64,000 nucleotides of DNA from an uncultured Desulfobulbus sp. (GCF_963664075.1 NZ_OY760916.1:1027501-1091500); one strand, 5' to 3'; positions 41,934 to 50,277 are shown, counted from the stretch's first letter. Made by a program: numbers and translations. Notes: generated by a model not told the origin, from the sequence alone.

Positions 41934-43003
41934 CGTCTTTTGCCTCCCTGAATAATCAGTGCGAGAAATACCGGTGCGCCCATAAATGCAGTGACCACAG
42001 AAACCGGAAGTACATGTGGGGCCAGAATCAAGCGGGCCAAGGTATCGGCAGCCAACAGTAAGAGTGCTCCCCCCAGGATTGCTCCCGGAAGGAGGAAACG
42101 GTGATCTGAGCCAAGGACTCGGCGGATCATATGAGGCACTGCCAGGCCGACAAAGCCGATGATGCCCAAAAAAGAAATAATCACTGCGGTGAGCACAGAG
42201 GCCAGCACCATGCCGAGCATACGCACACGCTCTACCCGAATGCCGAGTCCCCGGGCGGTCTCATCGCCTGCGTCAATGGCGTTGTACTGCCAGCTGCTGG
42301 CAAAGAAGAGTGCCGAAGTCAACAGGGTGACCAGACTCAGATAGCCCAGCTCCGCCCAGCTGGCCCGGGCGGTATCGCCAAAGGTCCAGAAGACCATGGC
42401 CGCAAGTTGGACATCATCGGCAAAAAATTGGAGCAACATGGTGCCGGCAGTGAAAAAAGCGCCCAGGGCCACGCCAGTCAGCACCATAACCTCGGGAGAG
42501 GCCCCGCGAAATCGGGCGACAGCCACAATGATCAGTGAGGCGGCAACGCTGAGCACAAAGGCCGCACAGGTGGTCAACCAGGGATTGGTGATTTCAATGG
42601 CGCAGGTGGCTGCGGAACTCATGACGCCGCCACCAAGGATCATCACCGCCAGGGCAGCACCAAAGGCAGCGGCATGGGAAATTCCCAAGGTGAAAGGGGA
42701 ACCCAGCGGATTGCGTAAAATAGATTGCATGGTTGTACCGGCTGCAGCCAGCCCCGCACCTGCCACCATGCTTGTCAGGGCCTGGGGCAGGCGAATGTTC
42801 CAGATGATGGTCTCTACCCTGGGGGTGGTCTCCAAACAGAGCAGACTGCGAACCACTGAGCTGAGTGGAATCTGGGCCACACCCAGGGAAAGTGCCAGGA
42901 CAAGGGTTGCAAGAAGACAGAAGCCGAGCAGCAAGAGAAAGAAAAGTTTTCTACCAATATACCGCTGATACGTCAGGGGGATTTCCCCGTGATCAAAGTG
43001 CAT
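41930..43003 (-). CDS. FecCD-type ABC transporter permease
   Basis: This 357-residue inner-membrane protein has about ten TM helices and the FecCD family blocks RLPQALTSMVAGAGLAAAGTTMQSILRNPLGSPFTLGISHAAAFGAAL, VMLTGVALGAFFTAGTMLLQ, GLGIRVERVRMLG and GIIGFVGLAVPHMIRRVLGSDHRFLLPG. The ATPase-contact loop GLAVPHMIR is intact. It forms a homodimer with two copies of the ATPase at 41166 and receives substrate from the binding protein at 43005. Substrate undetermined. Confidence 0.93.
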   Translation of the reverse strand: MHFDHGEIPLTYQRYIGRKLFFLLLLGFCLLATLVLALSLGVAQIPLSSVVRSLLCLETTPRVETIIWNIRLPQALTSMVAGAGLAAAGTTMQSILRNPLGSPFTLGISHAAAFGAALAVMILGGGVMSSAATCAIEITNPWLTTCAAFVLSVAASLIIVAVARFRGASPEVMVLTGVALGAFFTAGTMLLQFFADDVQLAAMVFWTFGDTARASWAELGYLSLVTLLTSALFFASSWQYNAIDAGDETARGLGIRVERVRMLGMVLASVLTAVIISFLGIIGFVGLAVPHMIRRVLGSDHRFLLPGAILGGALLLLAADTLARLILAPHVLPVSVVTAFMGAPVFLALIIQGGKRR

Positions 43004-43004
43004 T

Positions 43005-44114
43005 TTAGTGGAGCGGAATCTGCTTGAAGGCGAGACCTTGGAACATATCGCTCATTTCTGAATAAAGAGGTCTTCCTACAAGAAATTCGTAGATATGATC
43101 CGCCTGTTTGACCGGGTCAATGTCGGTAAAGCAGCCAGGAGAGAGCAGCTTGCCAATAAAGTAGGCGTCTGCCAGAATGGAGCCGAAATTTTTGTTGTAC
43201 CAGTTGTAGGGCAGCACCCCGTAGACGCGTCCCTGCTGGACAGCCGTCAGCATCTGGTAGGCAGGATCATTCTTCAGCTCATGCAGTCCACCTGCGGCTT
43301 CACCGAGTTGGAGGGTAGAGAGGTCCAGAAAGAGATAGGCAGGATCCCATGCAACAATCTGCTCCTTGCCGACCTCGGTGGCTGTTGTCGTCTGAGAACG
43401 GGAAGTCAACTGTGGGACAAGGTTACGTGCATGAACAAAGGCAAAGGGAGGATAGCCCGCCTCGGTTGCCTGAAACCCATGGGGACCCGCATACGCCACT
43501 CCACCAATGTAGACCTTGGCTTGTTTATCTGGTTCAACTGCTGCTGTGCGTTGTTTGAGATCGGCGATAGTCTGCTCAAAAAAGTCAATGAGCGCCTGCG
43601 CCCGTTGGGCACGGCCCAAAACGTCGCCCATGATGCGCAAGGCTTGATTGAGATCATTTTGTAAGGGGCCCAGGTTCCCATAAGGAAGTGCTACAACCGG
43701 TATCCCCGTTTTCATTTGCAGGGCATCCGGGGCCAGGCCAGAGGTCCCTTTGCCCGTGCCCACCAGCTTGAAGATAACCTGAGGAGCTGGATCAAGGGTG
43801 AGGATGCGTTCCGGATTGTCCTGGCCTCGAAAGGAGCCAAACACTGGCAGTTTTTTAAATTGTGGGTTAGCCAGTGCATAGGGGCGAGCGTCAAAGCGGC
43901 GACGTTTTCCCTCGATATCATCCACCGCAACCACCAGGTCTTGTGCCTGGAGATAGGTGAGCAGGCGTAGGCAACCGGCCCCTGAACAGATGACCCGTTC
44001 AACGTGTTCTGGGATTTCTACAGCTCTTCCCAGGGTATCGATGATGGTCCGGGCGTAGGTGGGGCCGGCCCAAAGCCAGCTCAGACAGAGGGAAATTGTT
44101 ATCAGTAACCGCAT
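43005..44114 (-). CDS. Periplasmic substrate-binding protein of the FecBCD-type transporter
   Basis: The 369-residue protein has a signal peptide (~1-20, LLITISLCLSWLWAGPTYA) and a TroA-like cluster binding fold (IIDTLGRAVEIPEHVERVICSG, LTLDPAPQVIFKLVG, PYNWYNKNFGSILADAYFIGKLLSP). The segment PERILTLDPAPQVIFK and the C-terminal YNWYNKN resemble binding proteins annotated as iron ABC components that accompany FmdE in delta-proteobacteria and methanogens. ATG at 44114 begins the signal peptide; a frame extending to 44375 crosses the upstream regulatory region and is rejected. First gene of the operon binding protein-permease-ATPase-FmdE. Confidence 0.9.
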   Translation of the reverse strand: MRLLITISLCLSWLWAGPTYARTIIDTLGRAVEIPEHVERVICSGAGCLRLLTYLQAQDLVVAVDDIEGKRRRFDARPYALANPQFKKLPVFGSFRGQDNPERILTLDPAPQVIFKLVGTGKGTSGLAPDALQMKTGIPVVALPYGNLGPLQNDLNQALRIMGDVLGRAQRAQALIDFFEQTIADLKQRTAAVEPDKQAKVYIGGVAYAGPHGFQATEAGYPPFAFVHARNLVPQLTSRSQTTTATEVGKEQIVAWDPAYLFLDLSTLQLGEAAGGLHELKNDPAYQMLTAVQQGRVYGVLPYNWYNKNFGSILADAYFIGKLLSPGCFTDIDPVKQADHIYEFLVGRPLYSEMSDMFQGLAFKQIPLH

Positions 44115-44206
44115 AGTTTCTCGCAAAAAAATAAGGGAGGATATGACTAAAAAAATGAAGCATCCTACTTGTGTACATTTCCCTTCGCAAGGATAAAGTG
44201 TTACTG

Positions 44207-44222
44207 AATTATATTCCGTGTG
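44207..44222. promoter_or_regulatory. Motif shared upstream of the binding-protein and fmdE genes
   Basis: aattatattccgtgtg (44207-44222), ~95 nt before the binding-protein start, nearly repeats aattatattcgtgtg (41148-41162), which lies just before fmdE; they differ by one inserted C. A shared operator for a metal regulator is possible, but the sites match no operator that I know. Confidence 0.3.
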
Positions 44223-44347
44223 AATAATTGCGCATTTGTTATTTTTACGTAATACTACAGTGTGTGAGTGTGAGAGAGGGCAGGCAGTTGAAAGACAATG
44301 GAGCGGGGAGAGGAAGCAATGTTCGATATAATCAATGAGGAGGGATA

Positions 44348-44758
44348 ATGAACAAGGGCTCGGTGCAGCAGGCATGCAGCAACCCGGATTGTCTATTTTG
44401 TTACCACAATATCAAGCCGTTGATCGTCGCAGAATACGGAAGTGTCGTTGCCATCAAAGATACATTTCCGGTCAGCGAAGGACATCATCTTCTCCTTCCC
44501 AAACGGCATGCGGAGGATTATTTTTCTTTGACAGAGCGGGAGAAGCAGGATGCAGATTGTCTTATCGCTCTTTTACGGGATCGAATTTGTGCTTTGGATG
44601 CAAGCGTTACCGGATTTAATCTTGGCGTCAACTGCGGAGCTTCAGCGGGCCAAACCATCTTCCATTGCCATATTCATCTGATTCCCCGGCGCAATGGGGA
44701 TACCGCCAATCCTCGAGGCGGTGTCCGAGGCGTGATACCCCATAAAATGAACTATTGA
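44348..44758 (+). CDS. HIT-family nucleotide hydrolase/transferase
   Basis: This 136-residue protein has the histidine-triad signature HCHIHLIP near residue 110 (HxHxHxx) preceded by NCGASAGQTIFHCHIHL, as in diadenosine polyphosphate hydrolases and HinT/Fhit relatives. An N-terminal Cys cluster (CSNPDCLFCYHN) could bind zinc. The KDTFPVSEGHHLLLPKRH block is also typical. It acts on nucleotide-phosphoramidates or ApnA in the cytoplasm. Start at ATG 44348 with GAGGAGGG upstream. Followed after 9 nt by a small unknown gene. Confidence 0.93.
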   Translation: MNKGSVQQACSNPDCLFCYHNIKPLIVAEYGSVVAIKDTFPVSEGHHLLLPKRHAEDYFSLTEREKQDADCLIALLRDRICALDASVTGFNLGVNCGASAGQTIFHCHIHLIPRRNGDTANPRGGVRGVIPHKMNY

Positions 44759-44767
44759 TCCTTGCGT

Positions 44768-45019
44768 ATGAAACTCGACCCCAAGCAGTTTGGCCTCAAT
44801 GCTCGCGTGCAGCTTGAGCAACTTGATCCCACAACTATTGCCCTGATCATGGATCGAAAAAGTAGAATCATCATGGCTGACGGCCGCAAGATTGAGGAAA
44901 AGGTGCGGAAAATTCACCGGGTGGTGCCCGATATGATGATCGTTCTCAAAACCACCGCCCCTGTCTGTAGCAAGACAACAGCCTATCTCAAAGAATTGGG
45001 AGTTGAGGTATCTCCCTGA
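44768..45019 (+). CDS. Small conserved-looking protein of unknown function
   Basis: This 83-residue protein (MKLDPKQFGLNARVQLEQLD...) lies 9 nt after the HIT gene. I do not recognise the family. The sequence alternates short hydrophobic strands and basic helices (TTIALIMDRKSRIIMADGRKIEEKVRKIHRVVPDMMIVLKTTAPVCSKTTAYL), consistent with a compact alpha/beta domain, and has no signal peptide. A TTG at 44762 is an alternative start; neither has a good Shine-Dalgarno, so translation is probably coupled to the HIT gene. Coding quality is good; function unknown. Confidence 0.65.
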   Translation: MKLDPKQFGLNARVQLEQLDPTTIALIMDRKSRIIMADGRKIEEKVRKIHRVVPDMMIVLKTTAPVCSKTTAYLKELGVEVSP

Positions 45020-45037
45020 ATCCGTGAGGGGGCTCAG

Positions 45038-45160
45038 GCCTGGCTGCATCCTCGCTCCTACACTTTTTGCTCTTACCACCTTCCTCACGGAGGCGAATAC
45101 AACAGCAGCAAACACACAGCCACCTGGGAGCCTGTAGGAGTCGGGCCTTACCCGCGACCA
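45038..45160. repeat. Inverted REP-like pair upstream of the sigma/protease operon
   Basis: A weak inverted copy (45038-45062, ctgcatcctcgctcctaca) and a clear direct copy (45132-45160, ctgtaggagtcgggccttac) of the dispersed REP-like palindrome flank ~70 nt. The arrangement is the same as at 17446-17586, and it separates the HIT gene pair from the accessory immune island. Confidence 0.65.
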
Positions 45161-45321
45161 AGCCTTGCCTCCAGCTCGAAATTTTGTCTACAATTTGCGA
45201 AATCGGGTGGGCAGAGCGTTGTTTTCTCCCCATCGGTTCATTGGTAATCATGTAAAAAAATGTAAGTTATTTTGAAAGAACTCGCTATGATAGAAAAAAT
45301 ACTCAAATCAGGGGTTCCTTC

Positions 45322-45777
45322 ATGCATACCGACGCAGACCCACGCACCGCGCTCACCCAGTTCCTCCGGCAGCCGGATCTCAGCATACTGGGGGATGCTA
45401 TCCGCAGCCTGCCTCCTGCTCAGTGGCAGACCAATATGTTTTTTACCGGCGCCGCCGATAAGGAATTGCGTCGCCAAACCAAATCCTTCCCGGCCACTCT
45501 GAGAAAAGACAAAACCACCCACCCGGTCTTTCTGCTCCGCGCAAGCCCAACGGGCCATCTCCTCTGCCCCTGCTCCTCAAAAGGGCATCCACGAAAATTT
45601 CGTTTCATCGCCTCCGGTTGTGCCATGGAAATGAAGGACCAGGTCATGGATCGTGATTCCTACCTGATTGAACAGTACCCCTTCACCATCCCCCTGGACT
45701 ATCGTTTCCAGAAACAGCTACGGTTTTTTGGGCAGGTCCCTCAGACCTGCATCCGCGATATGAGGCCTCGCCCGTGA
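45322..45777 (+). CDS. Unknown protein, first gene of sigma/anti-sigma/Lon operon
   Basis: This 151-residue cytoplasmic protein has no family I can name with confidence. Its second half, THPVFLLRASPTGHLLCPCSSKGH...SGCAMEMKDQVMDRDSYLIEQYPFTIPLDYRF, is a run of short strands with a GHLLCPCSSK turn. It faintly resembles the SH3-like barrel of PemK/MazF toxins, but no catalytic residues can be assigned. A CPCSSK motif and a second Cys could bind metal. It overlaps the sigma-like gene by 4 nt, so both are probably made together. The 5' region is AT-rich; the ATG at 45322 has only a weak ggggtt tract upstream. Confidence 0.7.
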   Translation: MHTDADPRTALTQFLRQPDLSILGDAIRSLPPAQWQTNMFFTGAADKELRRQTKSFPATLRKDKTTHPVFLLRASPTGHLLCPCSSKGHPRKFRFIASGCAMEMKDQVMDRDSYLIEQYPFTIPLDYRFQKQLRFFGQVPQTCIRDMRPRP

Positions 45778-46835
45778 CTGACTTGTCTGAAAAGGCCCTC
45801 AAACCGTTTCATGATTGGCTCAACACCCCGGAAACTGTCTCCTACGTTCTTCACTATGTTGCGGTGAAAAGGCAACAGGCCTCGGCAAGTCCGACGGTCA
45901 GTGCCACAGATACAGAGGATCTCTGTCAGGATTTCACCCTCTTTCTTCTCGAGCGTTTCCTTGCCCCGGATCGGATGCAAACTGACCTCCTGGCCCTGAT
46001 CCAAAATGGCCAATTTCGGCGAATACTTGATTTGGCCTGGGGCCGCTTTTCCTGGATGCAGCGTGATCTGGAGCGCAACAAGGAGCTCAACCCGCGTGGC
46101 TACCTGTACCGTCGTCTGCGTGAAGTGCTCCGTCAACATGAGGACCGCTTTAGTGTCACCATAAGTGCCCAGGGCTATCCTCTGTATGCACCTGTTCAAC
46201 ATAAAAACGACGACTTGCCATTCTTTGCAGCCATGGACCAGTACCCAACTTCATTTAACCAGTGGCAGCCTCCGCGGGCACTGGGAGACCGTCCGGCACA
46301 GGACTATGTATTTAACGAGCAGTGGCTTCTTGGTGCCGCCGATGAATTCTGGCACCAGGTGATGCGGGAGACCGGCGTCCCGTCACGCATTGCAGTCCGC
46401 GACCTCTGCCGTTACCTGGCCTGCCATTATCCCTGGCTGAACAGGCCGGTCTTTGAGCAGGAACCGGAAGGGCGCGCACTCGATACGCCTGGCGGGGTTC
46501 GACATGCACCAGAGGAGCAGCTCCTGCTCAATACAGGCCTGCGCTCCATTGCCCCCCTGGCTGAGCAACTGGTTGCGACCTGGTCCTCCACCCAACAACA
46601 GGTCTTTGCCCTGCGCCTGGCCGACCCGCCGGTTACGCTGAAAGAAGTCGCTTCCCGGATCGGGCTGAGCGATCATAACAAGGCCCACGCGCTCTACCAG
46701 AAGGCGGTGCAGTCGTTGCGGAATTTTTCCAGCAACTGGCCTGGTTCGCCGTTGTCTGACCTGCCCGAAGAGGTGGCTCAAACATTCATTGAAGAAGTGC
46801 ATCGGCTCTGCAAAAAATCGCTGCCCTGTCCGTAA
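45774..46835 (+). CDS. Sigma-70-family-like protein (ECF-like region 2 and region 4)
   Basis: This 353-residue protein has a region-2-like helix pair near residues 46-62 (TDTEDLCQDFTLFLLERFL, matching the ECF pattern DxEDLxQ) and a following basic helix. A ~130-residue middle segment is unassigned. A clear region 4 lies at ~256-318 (APLAEQLVATWSSTQQQVFALRLADPPVTLKEVASRIGLSDHNKAHALYQKAVQSLRNF) with its helix-turn-helix. The size is larger than most ECF sigma factors because of the insertion. It overlaps the 151-residue gene by 4 nt, and the zinc-motif protein follows 29 nt later. It probably directs RNA polymerase to an unknown target promoter when freed from an inhibitor. Confidence 0.72.
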   Translation: MTDLSEKALKPFHDWLNTPETVSYVLHYVAVKRQQASASPTVSATDTEDLCQDFTLFLLERFLAPDRMQTDLLALIQNGQFRRILDLAWGRFSWMQRDLERNKELNPRGYLYRRLREVLRQHEDRFSVTISAQGYPLYAPVQHKNDDLPFFAAMDQYPTSFNQWQPPRALGDRPAQDYVFNEQWLLGAADEFWHQVMRETGVPSRIAVRDLCRYLACHYPWLNRPVFEQEPEGRALDTPGGVRHAPEEQLLLNTGLRSIAPLAEQLVATWSSTQQQVFALRLADPPVTLKEVASRIGLSDHNKAHALYQKAVQSLRNFSSNWPGSPLSDLPEEVAQTFIEEVHRLCKKSLPCP

Positions 46836-46864
46836 GAAGATATAAACACTTTTCCCCTGCAAGA

Positions 46865-47992
46865 ATGATGAAATCCTATCCACGCCACATAAGCGACCAC
46901 CCGGCCTGGCAGCAGGCATGGCGACTGCGATGCTGCCCCCCCGACAGTCTGTTGACCTCGCCGCCTTCTCCAGCTTTGTTGCAACATCTGGAGTTCTGTC
47001 CCTGGTGCCGAGAGGCCATGGCGGTTGCCGAGCATCTCCCCCCCTGTCCTCCAATGCCTGAAAATCCAGATGATTCGCACCCGCCAGCCAACAAACCGAT
47101 TCCCGGCCAACTCTATAGCCTGCGTCAGGATCTGGCGGGCTGGGGAGAAAAAGGGCGATATTACAATCCTCCCGTAGTACTGCTGCTTGCCTGTCCGGAT
47201 ACGGATGCGGTTTTAGTCTGCCAGACCTACGGCGACCCGGCTTTCGCTGGTCCCGGAGATGTCGCTCTGGGCGCCCTCTTCACAGGTTTTGCTCAACTCT
47301 GGAACCGTTACACCCTGTTGCGAACCGATCTCGACACCTACCTGGGGACTGTCGATGCCCCCATTCTGGCAACCATTGATCAGGCGGGCGAACAGGATGC
47401 GTTGCCCCTACAGCCAGGAACCCTGCTCTGGTTTTTTCGGCAGATGGAAGTCGAAACCGGCTATTTCTTCAGTCGCCGTGCTGTGGAACAGTTGATGACT
47501 GCCCACGAAGACCAAAGCCTCTCTTTCCTGGCCTCGGCAAAAATTCCTATCATTCGACAGGATCTCGACAAACTGCCCGTGCACTTTTCTGCCGATACCC
47601 TGGGCGAGATCTCCGTGCTTGAGCTGTTTTTGCACACCGAACCCGACGATCGTCTCCTGCCTCTGGCCGCAGCGGATTGCGAAACCCAGCCAGCGCTGCG
47701 TTTTAGCCTTCAGGGCGACCGCATCATTGCCGCAGAACTCCAGCAAATCTCGATTTCTTCCTTTGACTATGCCCAGGGGATTCTGACCATAAGCGGGGCA
47801 ACTGATGCCCCTTATGCTTGCAAGCAGACCTGGATTTTTGGCTGGCGAGTAGGGGGGCATTGTATAGAACCACTGCCCGAGCTGACCGGACAGGAAGGAA
47901 AATATTTCTGGGTGGCCTTTGCCCTGAGCCCCGACCAACTTCTGCCACCCTCGCAGTTGGTTGTCCGTATTCTCTCTGAGGAGGAGGAATGA
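46865..47992 (+). CDS. Putative anti-sigma-like protein with HxxxCxxC zinc motif and barrel-like domain
   Basis: This is a 375-residue cytoplasmic protein. Near the N-terminus, C23/C24 precede LLQHLEFCPWCREAM, where His41-x3-Cys45-x2-Cys48 is the motif of zinc-binding anti-sigma (zf-HC2/ZAS) domains. After a Pro-rich linker (~55-80), residues ~80-135 (IPGQLYSLRQDL...RYYNPPVVLLLACPDTDAVLVC) resemble the PemK/MazF-like SH3 barrel opening PGxIxx...RPVLVL. The remainder (~140-375) is beta-rich and unassigned. The gene follows the sigma-like gene and overlaps the Lon-like gene by 4 nt. I infer that it holds the sigma factor inactive and may be cleaved by the protease. The barrel match is tentative. 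Confidence 0.62.
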   Translation: MMKSYPRHISDHPAWQQAWRLRCCPPDSLLTSPPSPALLQHLEFCPWCREAMAVAEHLPPCPPMPENPDDSHPPANKPIPGQLYSLRQDLAGWGEKGRYYNPPVVLLLACPDTDAVLVCQTYGDPAFAGPGDVALGALFTGFAQLWNRYTLLRTDLDTYLGTVDAPILATIDQAGEQDALPLQPGTLLWFFRQMEVETGYFFSRRAVEQLMTAHEDQSLSFLASAKIPIIRQDLDKLPVHFSADTLGEISVLELFLHTEPDDRLLPLAAADCETQPALRFSLQGDRIIAAELQQISISSFDYAQGILTISGATDAPYACKQTWIFGWRVGGHCIEPLPELTGQEGKYFWVAFALSPDQLLPPSQLVVRILSEEEE

Positions 47993-50073
47993 GCAGTGCC
48001 AGTGATGAACATTGGCATGAACTGTTTCTGCACCTGCAGCGCGCGCCCCTGCTTGCCGAGCGCCGACTTTGCTGGCCATGCCCGGTTGGTTTGCCCTCGT
48101 CTTCAATGCTGCACTCGCTCCAGCACCTCTCCGAGCAACATAACCTGCATGATCTGCTGGCCCGCCACCTCCTCTCCAGTCTCGCTTTAGCAAAACACCT
48201 GCAACCCGAGCTAGCGCAACTGCCCCAGAGTGCACGGGCGATTTTATCTACATATACAAATGAGCAGCTTCAGCACATTCATTGGTGCTGTCTGCCAGTG
48301 CTGACCCGGCAAGGAACGGACGCACGGATTCTCTGGATGCTTCTGGGGCGGGTTTCGGGGGGATCCGGTCTCCACTTTATCGGTGATCCACAACCGGCAA
48401 CTCCATGTCTGCAGGCAGTGGAGACAGTACTGGAAGTAATGGGTTCGCCTGGTCAGGTAGAGCATGGATATCTGGCCCTCCTGCTCCAGCATCCTGCCGG
48501 TCCGCAGCTGACCGGCGGATCCCTGGCTCTGCCGCTGGCCCTGGGGCTGCGCCTGCTGGATCAGGGGAAGCCTTGGCCGTTGCATGTGTATGCAAGCGGT
48601 TGTCTTGCGCCCGGCGGTCAAGTCACTGCCGTTGCCGGTGAGACCGACAAATACGCGTTGGTGGCCGGTCACGTGCGCCTGTTGCTCTTTCCTGAAACCG
48701 GCCTGCCGGCAAGGGAAGCCGATCCTCGGATTGTTCGTTGTTCCAGCCTGGAGCAGGCCGAATTTTCCCTTGATTGCCTGCTGGAGGAGGGAGATCCGGA
48801 AAAAATCTATCAGTATCGAGCCTGCCTGGCCAACCCTCGTCTCTTCCTTGATCAGTTGACAGCCTTGCCCCTGGGGTTACTTCATTCTTCCAGCGGATGC
48901 GAGCAGTTCGACCGGATACGGCAGGACAGGCACGCATTGTTGCCTGTGCTTGCCCGTGCTTTATCGGGTTGCTGTGATGTTCCGGAGCGGGCCGCACTGC
49001 TGGCCGACACCTTCAGTCGCGAAGAAATCGACCACATCGGCCGCAGTGATCATGAAGACGCCCCGGCCGCCCATCGTTGGTGCGTGGCCCGCATCGCCTG
49101 TGCCAATCGCATGGGGGCGGTGGGGGAGGGGCAGCAATGGGTGCAGCTGGCGTGTGCTCTCGATGCGGCCATGGATGTTGATAAGCGGGTAGATTTTGTC
49201 AACCATGCCTTTGTCACCACCCGTTTTAACCGCTACCGCTTTCTTGCCGATTCCCCGCCTGAGTTTTCCCGGTATCTGGAGATCGAACAACGAAGATACG
49301 AGATCGACCAGCGGGAAAATCGCAATCTCGGGGCCATGTACGGTACCCTGGCGCAGAATTACGCTTTTTGCGGATCCGAGTTCCAGCAGCAGTTTGACGT
49401 GTGCATTGAACGGGCCGAAGCCGCCTTTGGCCGGAAGTACCGGCGAGAACAACTGCGTCTTCTGGCATACCGGGTTTACCGACAGCTGGATGAGGGGAAC
49501 ACATCTCAGGCAGCTGTATCGCTTAACAGGTATCTCAACCTGGCCGACGACCGTTCTCCGGAGGAATGGATAGAGGTGCTCCCGGCGCTTTGGCAGCGTC
49601 CCACGGAACATGCCCCCTTTCAGACCGCTCTGATCTGTCGTCTGCTTGCAGAGCAGACCCAGGCTGGATCCCTGCAGCCAAAACCTGGTTGGTGCAGTGC
49701 TTTGGCTGCCGTGGTTCCGAAACGTCTGTCCCACCCCTGGCAACTGACCGCCTATAACCTCGGCAGGCTCTGTATTGCCGCCGGGCTTCCCGGTGAAGGG
49801 CAAACCTGGCTTCATCGCTCCGCTGCTGCCTGCAGGGGGGGAGGCCCGACCATGCTCCCCATGACTTTGCTGCCGCTGGCCGCACTTTATGCAGCCACAC
49901 CCGGTGACACGGGCCTGCTTGCGTCCTGCGGTGAGATCGTTGCAGCGATGCGGAGGGATTGTTTTCTTGAATTAGCCCATTTTCAGATGATTCTGGACGC
50001 ATCTTCCCCAAGGCGGGTTTTGGAATTGGTATCGGCAGAGTCTGGGCGGTTTTTTCCTTTCAGTTATCGGTAA
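47989..50073 (+). CDS. Lon-type (S16) Ser-Lys protease domain with large helical C-terminus, no AAA+
   Basis: The 694-residue protein has a Lon proteolytic-domain match at ~115-238. RVSGGSGLHFIGDPQPATPCLQAVETVLEV aligns with the first Lon strands; the rest fits E. coli Lon without gaps. Ser178 (LTGGSLAL) and Lys221 (VAGETDKYALVAG) are 43 residues apart, as are Ser679 and Lys722 of E. coli Lon, and the Gly residues between match. No Walker motifs exist, so it is ATP-independent. Residues ~1-110 and ~270-694 are helical, partly TPR-like, with no SAVED or CARF domain recognised. It overlaps the anti-sigma-like gene by 4 nt and ends 204 nt before csx20. Substrate, most plausibly the upstream gene product, is inferred. 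Confidence 0.75.
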   Translation: MSSASDEHWHELFLHLQRAPLLAERRLCWPCPVGLPSSSMLHSLQHLSEQHNLHDLLARHLLSSLALAKHLQPELAQLPQSARAILSTYTNEQLQHIHWCCLPVLTRQGTDARILWMLLGRVSGGSGLHFIGDPQPATPCLQAVETVLEVMGSPGQVEHGYLALLLQHPAGPQLTGGSLALPLALGLRLLDQGKPWPLHVYASGCLAPGGQVTAVAGETDKYALVAGHVRLLLFPETGLPAREADPRIVRCSSLEQAEFSLDCLLEEGDPEKIYQYRACLANPRLFLDQLTALPLGLLHSSSGCEQFDRIRQDRHALLPVLARALSGCCDVPERAALLADTFSREEIDHIGRSDHEDAPAAHRWCVARIACANRMGAVGEGQQWVQLACALDAAMDVDKRVDFVNHAFVTTRFNRYRFLADSPPEFSRYLEIEQRRYEIDQRENRNLGAMYGTLAQNYAFCGSEFQQQFDVCIERAEAAFGRKYRREQLRLLAYRVYRQLDEGNTSQAAVSLNRYLNLADDRSPEEWIEVLPALWQRPTEHAPFQTALICRLLAEQTQAGSLQPKPGWCSALAAVVPKRLSHPWQLTAYNLGRLCIAAGLPGEGQTWLHRSAAACRGGGPTMLPMTLLPLAALYAATPGDTGLLASCGEIVAAMRRDCFLELAHFQMILDASSPRRVLELVSAESGRFFPFSYR

Positions 50074-50277
50074 CGAAATTCACAGAGGGCGTGCTGCATC
50101 ACCGGGATGTCATCTCGACCCAAGGGAGAGATCTCGTCTTTTCCAGCTGAGTATTGGCGATAATCAAAAAAAAATGAACAATTTTTCAAAAAAAGAAAAT
50201 CTTGGCCGTAAGAGGAAAGAGAACAACGAGTGATGTACGCTCAATGCACCTGATACCAGCCAAGGATTAGACCAACC

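Noticed and set aside
44115-44375. Extended N-terminus of the binding-protein gene
   Set aside because: The extension spans the AT-rich divergent regulatory region; ATG 44114 starts a clear signal peptide.
47408-49815. Minus-strand frames across the protease operon
   Set aside because: They overlap well-supported plus-strand genes with 4-nt coupling and carry no recognisable domain.
45322-50073. Calling the operon a CalpL-CalpT-CalpS system outright
   Set aside because: The logic is similar, but no SAVED domain is recognisable and the protein sizes and zinc motif differ. Homology cannot be claimed by eye.
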